Assembly: GCA_030836325.1 (NCBI GenBank)
Contig: JAURQC010000062.1
Coordinates: 1 to 7,368, forward strand
Origin: Candidatus Nanopelagicales bacterium
Lineage (GTDB): Bacteria; Actinomycetota; Actinomycetes; S36-B12
Reading direction: 5' to 3'
DNA length: 7,368 nucleotides
How positions within the stretch are numbered: the stretch's first letter is position 1; the number at the start of each line of letters is the position of its first letter. Below are positions 1 to 6,975 of the stretch, piece by piece. A program made the position numbers and the translations under genes. The notes beneath the pieces were generated by a model. It worked only from the letters and a program-made list of their open reading frames with translations, was not told the origin of the DNA and did no database searches.

Positions 1-1109
1 CCTCCCTCGAAATCGACGAACGCATCTCCGCGGTGCAAGCGACGCTTGCCAACTTGGAGAAGGTCTTCGACGTCCCGGCTACAGAAGCTGAGATCGGCGA
101 ACTAGAGACCGCCGCGTCTGCTCCGGACCTATGGGACGACCAAGCCAACGCACAGAAGGTCACCTCACGTCTTTCTCTCTTGCAGGGCGAAGTGCGGCGG
201 ATGACCGAACTCACGTCCCGAGCGGCAGATATCCCGGTGCACTTTGAGTTGGCCGAGGCTGAAGGTGATCAATCGGCGCTTGATGAAGCTGTGGCTGAAC
301 TTGAGTCGCTCGAGAAGGACATCAGTGACCTCGAAGTCCGCACGTTGTTGTCCGGTGAGTACGACGAACGCGAGGCTCTCGTCACTATTCGCTCGGAGGC
401 CGGGGGAGTCGACGCCGCGGACTGGGCAGAGATGCTGATGCGCATGTATCTGCGCTACTGCGAACGCCATGGCTGGTCGGTAGAGATGTATGACACTTCC
501 TACGCAGAAGAGGCGGGCATCAAGTCCGCGACCTTCGCGGTGAAAGCGCCTTACGCATACGGAACGCTCTCGGTGGAACAGGGAACGCATCGGCTCGTGC
601 GGATCTCGCCGTTCGACAACCAAGGTCGCCGGCAGACCTCGTTCGCCGGAGTCGAAGTCATTCCGGTGGTCGAGCAGACCGAGAGCGTTGATATTCCGGA
701 GGACGATCTCCGCGTGGACGTCTACCGGTCCAGCGGCCCGGGTGGCCAGGGCGTCAACACCACCGACTCCGCCGTCCGTTTGACCCACATCCCAACTGGA
801 ATCGTGGTGTCGTGTCAGAACGAGCGCTCACAGCTGCAAAACAAGGCGACCGCGATGGGCATCTTGCAGGCCAAGTTGCTTGAGCGTCGTCGCCAAGAGG
901 AACAAGCCAAGATTGACGCCCTCAAAGGTGATTCGTCCGGATCCTGGGGAAACCAGATGCGTTCCTATGTGCTGCATCCGTACCAGATGGTCAAGGACCT
1001 ACGGACCGAGCAAGAGACGGGTAACACCCAGGCGGTCCTCGACGGCGAGATCGACGATTTCATTGCCTCGGGGATCAGGTGGCGTAGGCAACAGGCGGCC
1101 GCGTCCTGA
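1..1109 (+). CDS. prfB: Peptide chain release factor 2 (RF2), 5'-partial
   Basis: Class I release factor that recognises UAA and UGA in the ribosomal A site and triggers hydrolysis of the peptidyl-tRNA. The reading frame is open from base 3 to the TGA at 1107-1109. A GTG at 33 could be read as a start, but the ten codons before it ([10 protein letters not shown]) continue the normal RF2 N-terminal helix, so the true start probably lies a few codons upstream of the window. Visible landmarks are the N-terminal helical domain with APDLWDD, the SPF anticodon-like tripeptide at 606-614 (inside [15 protein letters not shown]), which marks RF2 rather than RF1, and the catalytic GGQ at 741-749 (inside [20 protein letters not shown]). 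The C-terminal [16 protein letters not shown] block is intact. No programmed +1 frameshift is needed: the equivalent site reads TTC GAC in frame at 66-71. ftsE follows after 71 bases. Confidence 0.97.
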   Translation, partial: SLEIDERISAVQATLANLEKVFDVPATEAEIGELETAASAPDLWDDQANAQKVTSRLSLLQGEVRRMTELTSRAADIPVHFELAEAEGDQSALDEAVAELESLEKDISDLEVRTLLSGEYDEREALVTIRSEAGGVDAADWAEMLMRMYLRYCERHGWSVEMYDTSYAEEAGIKSATFAVKAPYAYGTLSVEQGTHRLVRISPFDNQGRRQTSFAGVEVIPVVEQTESVDIPEDDLRVDVYRSSGPGGQGVNTTDSAVRLTHIPTGIVVSCQNERSQLQNKATAMGILQAKLLERRRQEEQAKIDALKGDSSGSWGNQMRSYVLHPYQMVKDLRTEQETGNTQAVLDGEIDDFIASGIRWRRQQAAAS

Positions 1110-1132
1110 CGGTCTCGTGACCAGCCTGTGCT

Positions 1133-1138
1133 TAGACT
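1133..1138 (+). promoter_or_regulatory. Possible -10 element for ftsEX
   Basis: In the 71-base gap between prfB and ftsE, TAGACT lies in the context TGTGCTTAGACTG, which resembles actinobacterial sigma-A type -10 elements. It would place a transcript start near 1145, about 36 bases before the ftsE GTG. I see no convincing -35 at the usual distance: GTGACC at 1117-1122 is too close, and CTGACG at 1106-1111 is slightly too far. ftsE may instead be read through from prfB, since no hairpin terminator is evident in the gap. Confidence 0.35.
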
Positions 1139-1180
1139 GCCGATGGCCCGCGAACGCATTCCCCCGACCCCGAGGCAGCC

Positions 1181-1870
1181 GTGATTCTCTTCGACCACGT
1201 CAGCAAGACCTACGCCAGCCAAAACCGGCCGGCGCTCGACGATGTGTCCTTGGAGATCGAGAAGGGTGAGTTCGTCTTCCTCGTCGGACCGTCCGGATCG
1301 GGTAAGTCCACATTCCTGCGGCTCGTCCTGCGAGAGGAGGCCCCTAACTCCGGACAGGTCTGGGTGCTGGGCAAGGAACTCAACCGGCTTTCCAACTGGA
1401 AGATCCCCGCACTTCGGCGTCAGATCGGCACCGTGTTCCAGGACTTCCGGTTGCTGCCCAATAAGAGCGTGTTCGAGAACGTGGCCTTCGCCCTTGAGGT
1501 CATCGGCAAGCCGCGCTCGCACATTCGCAAGGTCGTCCCCGAAGTCCTGGAAGTCGTGGGGCTCGAGGACAAGATCGAGCGACGTCCGGACGAACTCTCC
1601 GGTGGTGAGCAGCAGCGGGTGGCCATCGCCCGGGCGTTCGTCAACCGCCCGATGCTGTTGATTGCCGACGAGCCAACCGGAAACCTCGATCCCAACACTT
1701 CGATCGGAATCATGAAGTTGCTCGATCGGATCAACCGTCTGGGGACCACCGTCATCATGTCCACGCACGATGCCCAGATCGTCGACCAGATGCGGCGGCG
1801 CGTTATCGAACTGGAGACTGGCCACCTAGTGCGCGACCAGTCGCGTGGTGTCTACGGATACGCCCGCTAA
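1181..1870 (+). CDS. ftsE: Cell division ATP-binding protein FtsE
   Basis: Cytoplasmic ATPase subunit of the FtsEX complex, a type VII (mechanotransmission) ABC system that uses ATP to control cell-wall hydrolases at the division site rather than to move a substrate. The 229-residue protein has all nucleotide-binding motifs: Walker [10 protein letters not shown] (36-44), Q-loop Gln87 in VFQDFRLL, signature LSGGEQQ (139-145), Walker B LLIAD with Glu164 (159-164), and the switch His196 in [22 protein letters not shown] and ALEVIGK are typical of actinobacterial FtsE, and the length equals that of the mycobacterial protein. The GTG start at 1181 has GAGG five bases upstream (1172-1175) and begins the expected [11 protein letters not shown]. 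The stop TAA at 1868-1870 overlaps the ATG of ftsX by one base, so the two subunits are probably translationally coupled. Confidence 0.96.
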   Translation: MILFDHVSKTYASQNRPALDDVSLEIEKGEFVFLVGPSGSGKSTFLRLVLREEAPNSGQVWVLGKELNRLSNWKIPALRRQIGTVFQDFRLLPNKSVFENVAFALEVIGKPRSHIRKVVPEVLEVVGLEDKIERRPDELSGGEQQRVAIARAFVNRPMLLIADEPTGNLDPNTSIGIMKLLDRINRLGTTVIMSTHDAQIVDQMRRRVIELETGHLVRDQSRGVYGYAR

Positions 1871-2778
1871 TGCGCGCGACATTCGTCACCAGCGAAGTTG
1901 GCGCTGGGCTCCGCCGGAACCTCACGATGACCTTCGCGGTCATCATCACCGTTGCAGTCTCGCTCGCGTTGTTCGGTGTCAGCCTCCTCGTGCGCGCGCA
2001 GGTGACGACCATGCAGGACTTCTGGTACGACAAAGTCGAGGTCTCGATCTTCTTGTGCGCGCGAGGCAGTGATGCTGCTTCCTGCGCCAGCGGTGCCGTC
2101 ACCGACGCCCAGCGCGACCAGATCCGCGCAGATCTGGAGTCGCTGCGCCCGCTGGTCGAAGAGGTCTACTACGAGTCTAAGGAAGAGGCCTACGAGCGCT
2201 TCCGTGAGCAGTTCGCCAACTCCGCGATCGTGGAGAACGTGACCGCTGAGGCGCTGCCGGAATCCTTCCGCGTCAAACTGGCCGATCCCACGCAGTACGA
2301 CGTTGTGGCTTCGGCGTTCGCTGGACGGCCCGGCATCGAACAAGTCAACGACCAACGGCAAATCCTCGACAAGTTCTTCCGATTACTCAACGGCCTTCAG
2401 GCCATCGCCTTGATCATCGCGATCGTGATGCTTGTGGTTACTGTCTTGCTGATCGTGAACACGATGCGCGTTGCGGCATTCAGCAGACGCCGGGAGACCG
2501 GCATCATGCGGCTGGTCGGGGCGTCGAACTTCTACATCCAGTTGCCATTCCTCCTCGAAGCCGCAGTTGCTGCGGCCCTCGGGGCGGGACTGGCCGTGGT
2601 CGGCCTGGTGGCGGTCAAGAGCTTCGTGATCGACCGAGTTCTTGCGCCGTCCTTCCAGTTCACGGCTTTCGTGGGTTGGGACGCCGTGGTGGCCATCGCC
2701 CCCATCCTGTTCCTAACGGGCATCATCCTGGCCTCGCTGGCGGCCTTCTTCACTTTGCGCAAGTACCTCCGCGTGTGA
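1870..2778 (+). CDS. ftsX: Cell division protein FtsX (FtsEX membrane subunit)
   Basis: Integral membrane partner of FtsE; it carries the ATPase-driven change across the membrane to a peptidoglycan hydrolase or its activator. The 302-residue protein shows the family layout: a short cytoplasmic N-terminus, TM1 at about 20-41, a large extracellular domain (about 42-172), then TM2 (about 176-196), TM3 (226-250) and TM4 (272-296), ending in a basic tail RKYLRV. The cytoplasmic loop RRRETGIMRLVGAS between TM2 and TM3 is the usual MacB/FtsX-type coupling motif. The start ATG shares one base with the ftsE stop (TAATG, 1868-1872), and no strong Shine-Dalgarno is evident, consistent with coupled translation. 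The only two cysteines, 63 and 72, lie in the extracellular domain and could form a disulfide (inference). A rare TTA leucine codon occurs at 2383-2385. Confidence 0.95.
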   Translation: MRATFVTSEVGAGLRRNLTMTFAVIITVAVSLALFGVSLLVRAQVTTMQDFWYDKVEVSIFLCARGSDAASCASGAVTDAQRDQIRADLESLRPLVEEVYYESKEEAYERFREQFANSAIVENVTAEALPESFRVKLADPTQYDVVASAFAGRPGIEQVNDQRQILDKFFRLLNGLQAIALIIAIVMLVVTVLLIVNTMRVAAFSRRRETGIMRLVGASNFYIQLPFLLEAAVAAALGAGLAVVGLVAVKSFVIDRVLAPSFQFTAFVGWDAVVAIAPILFLTGIILASLAAFFTLRKYLRV

Positions 2779-2806
2779 CAACTGAGGTTTATGTGACTTC
2801 TGGGGT

Positions 2807-2812
2807 TATCCT
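2807..2812 (+). promoter_or_regulatory. Candidate -10 for a leaderless peptidase transcript
   Basis: TATCCT sits so that its last base is at -7 if the first base of the GTG start codon (2819) is +1. The peptidase start has no recognisable Shine-Dalgarno sequence directly before it. A -10 placed this way together with a missing ribosome-binding site is the usual signature of leaderless mRNAs, which are common in actinobacteria. There is no clear -35 (GAGGTT at 2784-2789 is at the right distance but is a poor match), so this is a candidate only; read-through from ftsX is also possible. Confidence 0.35.
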
Positions 2813-2818
2813 TGGCGG

Positions 2819-4183
2819 GTGCTTCCCCGCCGCTTGCTGACCCCTGCGCTCCTCCTGGCGGGTCTTGGCCTCTCCGCTTCGGTCCTGACCGGACCGGCTC
2901 AAGCCTTGCTGCCGGCGGACAAGGACTCCGGGAAGTCCAGTTCTGAGCTCAAGGCCGAGAAGCGCGACGTCGAGTCGCAAATCGACGCGACGGAAGATGC
3001 CCTCGCCAAGGCCGGCAAGAAGGTCAAGAAGGCCGTCGCAACGTTCAAGGACGTGGACGCCCGTTGGCAGGCGGCTCGGGAGTCCCGTCGGGAGGCCCTG
3101 GAGGAAGCCCGCGCTGCGCGCGAGGAAGCTCAGGCCGCCGAGGCCCGAGCGATGCGCGCCCGCCAGGCACTGCAAGTTGCTCAGCAGCAGAAAGTCCTGG
3201 TGGAAGGCAAGCTCGACGACATCCATGGCCAGATGGACGACATGGCCCGCGCCGTCTACACCCGCGGACCGCTCGCGGAAATCGAAGTCGTGCTCGACGC
3301 GAGTAGCCCCGGTGATTTCCAGGCTCGTCTCGCCAGCGTCGACACGGTCAGCCGTATGCGGGCCGGTGTCCAAAAGTCGTTGACGCAGACCGAAGCACAC
3401 CTCGTGATGCAGGGAGTGCGTCTCGAAGCATTGCGTCTCGAAGCGGAGGCCGAGGACGCTGCAGCCGAGCGGGCCCTCGAGGACGCCCGGTCCGCGCTTC
3501 GCAAAGCCAAGGAGAAGCAGGCCAAGGTTGCCGAACTCCGCAAGGAGCGCAAGGCCGCTCTCGGTCAAGCGCAGGCATTCAAGTCCAAGGTAAAGAAGCG
3601 CTATGAGGATCTCGTCGCCGAGCAACAGCGTCTCGCTGCGGCTGCCCGCAAGGCCGCGGCCGAAGAAGAGCGACGACGCAAGGCAGCCGAGGAGGCAGCT
3701 CGTAAGGCGGCCGAGGAAGCGCGTAAGCGGGGTGAAGAACCACCTCCGGCGGCGGCGCCCGCGTTCACCGCTACCGGGTCCTTGATGATGCCCACCAGCG
3801 GCACCCCGTCATCGAATCCCGGCCCCCGTATTCACCCGATCTTCAAGCGCAAGTCCTGCCACACCGGTTGGGATATCGCGGCCCCTGGAGGAACCCCGAT
3901 CGTCGCCGCGGACAACGGCTCGGTGGCCACCATCAGCAGCGGCGGTGCATATGGCAACGCAGTCATGCTTGTGCACGGAGACGGTATGACCACTTTCTAC
4001 GCCCACATGTCTTCGACCAACGTCAAGATTGGTCAGGTTGTGAATAAAGGCGACGTCATCGGCGCGGTCGGCACGACCGGCTGGTCAACGGGCAATCACC
4101 TGCACTTCGAAGTTCGCATCAACGGCACACCGTATGATCCTCGGGGCTGGTTCGGTGGAGCACGTTCTCCGATTCCCTGCTAG
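2819..4183 (+). CDS. Secreted coiled-coil LytM/M23 family peptidoglycan endopeptidase, probable FtsEX partner
   Basis: Predicted exported murein endopeptidase that cuts peptide cross-links in the cell wall. Residues 1-29 form a signal peptide (RR, hydrophobic core, cleavage after AQA29). Two long coiled coils, rich in Ala, Glu, Lys and Arg (about 42-145 and 180-304), flank a short segment AVYTRGPLAEIEVVLD. A Pro/Ala linker (308-315) leads to the LytM domain (about 322-446). Zinc ligands are His348 and Asp352 (HTGWD) and His429 of HLH; the catalytic histidines are His396 (YAHMSS) and His427. All are present, so it should be an active enzyme, unlike the degenerate activator EnvC of Escherichia coli. 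Coiled coil plus hydrolase domain beside ftsEX matches the architecture of FtsEX-controlled proteins such as EnvC and PcsB. The only cysteines are 347 and the final residue 454. GTG at 2819 is the only start that keeps the signal peptide whole. Confidence 0.9.
   Translation: MLPRRLLTPALLLAGLGLSASVLTGPAQALLPADKDSGKSSSELKAEKRDVESQIDATEDALAKAGKKVKKAVATFKDVDARWQAARESRREALEEARAAREEAQAAEARAMRARQALQVAQQQKVLVEGKLDDIHGQMDDMARAVYTRGPLAEIEVVLDASSPGDFQARLASVDTVSRMRAGVQKSLTQTEAHLVMQGVRLEALRLEAEAEDAAAERALEDARSALRKAKEKQAKVAELRKERKAALGQAQAFKSKVKKRYEDLVAEQQRLAAAARKAAAEEERRRKAAEEAARKAAEEARKRGEEPPPAAAPAFTATGSLMMPTSGTPSSNPGPRIHPIFKRKSCHTGWDIAAPGGTPIVAADNGSVATISSGGAYGNAVMLVHGDGMTTFYAHMSSTNVKIGQVVNKGDVIGAVGTTGWSTGNHLHFEVRINGTPYDPRGWFGGARSPIPC
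3672..3729 (+). repeat. Short internal Lys-Ala-Ala-Glu-Glu repeat in the peptidase coiled coil
   Basis: The end of the second coiled coil carries near-identical seven- to eight-residue units of the form RKAAEEA. Two clear tandem copies are followed by a third partial one (RK). At DNA level the copies differ by synonymous changes (for example GCAGCCGAGGAG against GCGGCCGAGGAA), so this is an old or selected protein-level repeat rather than a fresh DNA duplication. Confidence 0.55.
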
Positions 4184-4228
4184 CGACGCGGCCGCGTAGA
4201 CGGCCGACGGTCAATCGTCAAGGTCGGT

Positions 4229-4234
4229 CGGAGG
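4229..4234 (+). promoter_or_regulatory. Ribosome-binding site of the DUF4436 gene
   Basis: CGGAGG lies six bases before the GTG at 4241 and is the strongest Shine-Dalgarno match in the 57-base gap after the peptidase gene. It fixes the GTG as the start. The rest of the gap holds the palindrome CGCGGCCGCG (4187-4196) and no convincing terminator. Confidence 0.65.
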
Positions 4235-4240
4235 TGCGCC

Positions 4241-5182
4241 GTGGGCCAACAATCGCTGTCCGCTCTGTCGGCTCATCCGCGTCCGCGCCGGCTGTCCACG
4301 CGGGGAATCATCGTCGCGATCGTTTCAATGCTCATCTTTGTCATCGCCTACGTGCTTGTGGTTCGTGCGTACCAGGTTGAGGGCGACCTGACCGTTACGT
4401 CGAGTTCCGCTGTTGATCAACCGGATGTCTTGTCGATGGCCGAACCGGTGGAATTTGACGCTAGAACAAACACGCTCACCATGCGATTTCAGTTCCTTAT
4501 GAGCAATGCCGACCTACTCGATGATGGCAATCGCCTGAATCAGGGAGTTCGCGTCACGATTTTTGCGAACGATGGGACCCATGAGGTTCGTTTTGCCAAG
4601 GGTGAGCCGATTGGCTACGCCGAGGTCGCTGTCGGAACCTCGGGAGAGGTTTCGGCATATCCTCTCGACTCGCACACTGGTTTCACGTCCATGTTGGTCG
4701 AGACGTTCGAACGCGGGGCCGGGGGCGTCAACGAGACCACTGGAACCCTCACGTCGTCGCTAGACGTCAATGGGTCGGTGAGCGGCTGGGACATCAACGC
4801 GAGCATTACCGAAGAAGACGGCGTCCCCATCGCTCTCATCGATTTGAATCGGGCGTTCTCTACGAAAGCTTTCGCCGTTGTCCTGCTTGGGATGGCAATA
4901 TCCGTTGCGGTCTTGGCTTTTATTGCGGCCCTGTTAACCGTCACGAACCGACGGCGTTTCGAAGTGGCATTGCTGACTTGGAACGGCGCAATTCTCTTTG
5001 CCCTCCCGCTACTGCGCAATTACCTTCCAGGCAGCCCGCCCATTGGTGCAGCTATAGACATCTACCTGTACTTGTGGGTGTTTGTTTTTGCGGTCATCTC
5101 CCTTGTCCTAATGCTCATCGCTTGGTCAGAGCAGCGCAAGGGTGACCTGCTCGAAGAGCACGCCAAGCTCGGAGATCGCTGA
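4241..5182 (+). CDS. DUF4436 family membrane protein, function unknown
   Basis: I recognise this as a DUF4436-type protein from its C-terminal block [20 protein letters not shown] followed by PPIG and a final helix, a pattern known from actinobacterial members. No biochemical role is established for the family, so I assign none. The 313-residue protein has a basic N-terminus ([10 protein letters not shown]), TM1 at about 22-41, an extracytoplasmic domain of about 165 residues (42-209) rich in Thr, Ser, Asp and beta-type segments, then TM2 (211-234), an Arg-rich turn NRRRF, TM3 (242-257), the LPGSPPIG loop (262-269), TM4 (272-295) and a charged cytoplasmic tail. It starts at GTG 4241 behind CGGAGG and stops one base before the smpB ATG. 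Its G+C is lower than that of its neighbours and it uses rarer codons (AGA, ATA, a TTA at 4934-4936), so it may have a different history from the genes around it. Confidence 0.8.
   Translation: MGQQSLSALSAHPRPRRLSTRGIIVAIVSMLIFVIAYVLVVRAYQVEGDLTVTSSSAVDQPDVLSMAEPVEFDARTNTLTMRFQFLMSNADLLDDGNRLNQGVRVTIFANDGTHEVRFAKGEPIGYAEVAVGTSGEVSAYPLDSHTGFTSMLVETFERGAGGVNETTGTLTSSLDVNGSVSGWDINASITEEDGVPIALIDLNRAFSTKAFAVVLLGMAISVAVLAFIAALLTVTNRRRFEVALLTWNGAILFALPLLRNYLPGSPPIGAAIDIYLYLWVFVFAVISLVLMLIAWSEQRKGDLLEEHAKLGDR
5171..5175 (+). promoter_or_regulatory. Ribosome-binding site of smpB
   Basis: GGAGA, inside the last codons of the DUF4436 gene, stands eight bases before the ATG at 5184. It selects that ATG over the in-frame ATG at 5142, whose extra 14 residues ([14 protein letters not shown]) lie wholly in the upstream gene and do not resemble SmpB. 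Confidence 0.7.
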
Positions 5183-5183
5183 T

Positions 5184-5660
5184 ATGCCACGCGAGACAGG
5201 TAAGAAAGTCATCGCGCAGAATCGCAAGGCACGCCACGATTATTCGGTCGAAGACGTCTACGAGGCGGGACTGCAACTCACGGGCACGGAGGTCAAGAGC
5301 CTGCGGGCTGGTCGGGCAACTATCACCGACGGCTACGGCTTCTACGACAACGGCGAGATCTGGCTCAAGGGAGTCCACATTCCTGAGTACGACCTCGGAA
5401 CGTGGACCAACCACGAGCCGCGTCGTTCACGCAAACTCCTTCTTCATAAGGAAGAGATCAGGCGAATCGCTGGGAAGGTGAAGGACACGGGTATCACCCT
5501 CGTACCCCTCTCGCTCTACTTCAAAGACGGCTACGCGAAGGTGGAACTTGCTGTCGCCCGCGGCCGCAAGAGCCACGACAAGCGCCACGCGATCGCCGAA
5601 CGCGAGGCAAAGCGTGAAGCGCAACGGGCAGTCGGACGACGCGACAAGGGGATCGAGTAG
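5184..5660 (+). CDS. smpB: SsrA-binding protein SmpB
   Basis: Small basic RNA-binding protein that holds tmRNA and places it in the empty A site of ribosomes stalled on broken or stop-less mRNA, starting trans-translation. The 158-residue product has the family core: [17 protein letters not shown] at the N-terminus, [14 protein letters not shown], the [21 protein letters not shown] strand region, the KLLLHKEEI helix, and the strand segment [19 protein letters not shown]. After GRKSHDKR (K129-R134) comes a long basic C-terminal tail, the part that in known SmpB becomes helical in the empty mRNA channel. ATG 5184 gives the normal length and has its own ribosome-binding site. The gene starts one base after the DUF4436 stop and is probably translated from the same message. 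Its RNA partner ssrA lies in the same window beyond one transporter gene. Confidence 0.96.
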   Translation: MPRETGKKVIAQNRKARHDYSVEDVYEAGLQLTGTEVKSLRAGRATITDGYGFYDNGEIWLKGVHIPEYDLGTWTNHEPRRSRKLLLHKEEIRRIAGKVKDTGITLVPLSLYFKDGYAKVELAVARGRKSHDKRHAIAEREAKREAQRAVGRRDKGIE

Positions 5661-5663
5661 CAG

Positions 5664-6953
5664 GTGAGTTTTCTCTCGGGAACATCCTTGATTCCCGCCC
5701 CGCACAAGGGCTTTTACGGCTGGCGGATGGTCGCCTTCGCCGCGGTTGTTCTGGCGCTGACGGGTCCGGGTCAGACCTACGGAGTCTCGGTCTTCGTCGA
5801 TCCGATGATCAACGATCTGGGAATCACGCGAACGCAAATGACCACCGCCTACCTCATCGGCACGTTGGTCGGTGCTCTCGCGTTGCCATGGATCGGTCAG
5901 GCGATCGACCGATACGGCGTGCGGCGCACCATGGCGATCATCGGAGCGATCTTCGGTGGCCTGTTGATCGGGATGTCCCTCGTTGCCAACATCGTCGGGC
6001 TCACCGTCGGCTTCATCGGTATCCGGATGATGGGGCAAGGCGCGTTGAATCTCACGGCCACCACAGCAGTCGCCTTGTGGTTCACCCGCAAGCGTGGTTT
6101 CGCCATGGGCATCGTGGCTGCGGCCGGGGGAGTTGGGATGACCCTTATCCCACTTCTAGGTGAGCGCCTGATCGCCGACCACGGCTGGCGCACAGCCTGG
6201 GTCGTCGAGGGGTTGATTGTGTGGGCGATCGTTCTTCCGATCGCTCTTATTGGCGTCCGGAATCGACCCAGCGACATCGGACAGCACGTTGATGGTGATC
6301 CTGCCCCGGAGGGCACATCGACCGAGGTCTGGGGTGTCACCCGAAAAGACGCACTTCGAACGAGCTTCTTCTGGCTCGTGACCGCCGCCGTTGCGACCAT
6401 TTCGGCGATCACCACGGCTGTTGTTTTCCACCAGATTGACTTGCTCGGTAGTCGTGGTCTCACTCCCGCCGAAGCAGCCGCGAACTTCATCCCGCAAACT
6501 TTGGCCACTCTGGTCGCAACACTCGGAATCGGCGCCCTCGCGGACCGCGTCTCACCTCGCATCGTTCTCGTGGTCTCGATGACCATGATGGTCGGCGGTC
6601 TCCTCACAGGAACGATCGTCACGCCAGGATTCATCGCGATCTCCTTCGGGATGATGATTGGTGCTGCCGGAGGAGCCATGCGCGTCGTCGAGGCGACGGA
6701 ACTGCCCCGCTACTTCGGCACCCTTCACATCGGCGCGATCCGCGGTGTCGTCACATCAGTGGGAATCGCCGGTGCCGCGATCGGTCCGGTCCTGTTCTCC
6801 CTGGGACATGACGTGACGGGCAACTACACAGCAGTCCTTTTGGCCAGCATCACAATTCCCGTGGCCGTGATCATCGGTGCGCTCGTCGTTCGACTGCCCC
6901 GACACAGCACCCCTGATTCCCAGGGGGAAGCCCACGTGGTCACGGACGCGTGA
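5664..6953 (+). CDS. Major facilitator superfamily (MFS) transporter
   Basis: Predicted secondary transporter with 12 membrane helices in two six-helix halves, joined by a cytoplasmic loop at about residues 198-235 (RNRPSDIGQHVDGD onward). MFS motif A occurs after TM2 (GQAIDRYGVRR, 78-88) and in degenerate form in the second half (GALADRVSPR, 290-299). The opening FYGWRMVAFA, the GVSVFVDPM segment and the RNRPSDIGQ loop resemble the monocarboxylate/oxalate-formate type MFS group, but the substrate cannot be told from sequence. The GTG start at 5664 lies three bases after the smpB stop; AAGGGG at 5646-5651 is rather far upstream. A TTG at 5688, giving an N-terminus IPAPHKGFYGW, is an alternative with GGGA at 5678-5681. 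Both keep all helices. The short spacing suggests co-transcription with smpB, though no functional link is obvious. Confidence 0.9.
   Translation: MSFLSGTSLIPAPHKGFYGWRMVAFAAVVLALTGPGQTYGVSVFVDPMINDLGITRTQMTTAYLIGTLVGALALPWIGQAIDRYGVRRTMAIIGAIFGGLLIGMSLVANIVGLTVGFIGIRMMGQGALNLTATTAVALWFTRKRGFAMGIVAAAGGVGMTLIPLLGERLIADHGWRTAWVVEGLIVWAIVLPIALIGVRNRPSDIGQHVDGDPAPEGTSTEVWGVTRKDALRTSFFWLVTAAVATISAITTAVVFHQIDLLGSRGLTPAEAAANFIPQTLATLVATLGIGALADRVSPRIVLVVSMTMMVGGLLTGTIVTPGFIAISFGMMIGAAGGAMRVVEATELPRYFGTLHIGAIRGVVTSVGIAGAAIGPVLFSLGHDVTGNYTAVLLASITIPVAVIIGALVVRLPRHSTPDSQGEAHVVTDA
6910..6926 (+). other. Inverted repeat CCCCTG-ATTCC-CAGGGG near the transporter 3' end
   Basis: A perfect six-base stem with a five-base loop lies within the last 15 codons of the transporter gene. 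No run of T follows, so it is not a standard intrinsic terminator. It could slow transcription entering the ssrA promoter, or simply be chance in GC-rich coding sequence. Confidence 0.3.
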
Positions 6954-6975
6954 TCAAGCACCACAAGAGCAGGCG

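Noticed and set aside
33..35. GTG at 33 as the start of prfB
   Set aside because: Upstream codons remain open to the window edge and extend the expected RF2 N-terminal helix, and no ribosome-binding site precedes the GTG.
965..1825. Long open frame on the - strand (286 codons) across ftsE
   Set aside because: It is antisense to prfB and ftsE, which carry unmistakable motifs, and its predicted protein matches nothing I recognise. Such frames arise from codon bias in GC-rich genes.
2791..2796. ATGTGA start-stop pair before the peptidase gene
   Set aside because: GAGG at 2784-2787 is only three bases away, too close for good initiation, and an attenuating minimal frame cannot be argued from one sequence.
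2789..3625. Long - strand open frame (278 codons) opposite the peptidase coiled coil
   Set aside because: It mirrors the Ala/Glu/Lys-rich codons of the + strand gene, giving a Leu-rich nonsense protein, and the + strand signal peptide and zinc site leave no doubt which strand codes.
4187..4227. CGCGGCCGCG palindrome and CCGAC...GTCGG arms after the peptidase gene as a terminator
   Set aside because: The palindrome has no loop, the other arms are five bases around a long loop, and neither is followed by a T-run.
5142..5144. ATG at 5142 as the start of smpB
   Set aside because: It would add 14 unrelated residues inside the DUF4436 gene, whereas ATG 5184 gives the family length with a good ribosome-binding site.
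5427..6679. Two - strand open frames opposite smpB and the transporter
   Set aside because: Both are shadows of clear + strand genes; composition is skewed to His, Asp, Arg or Pro and no domain is seen.
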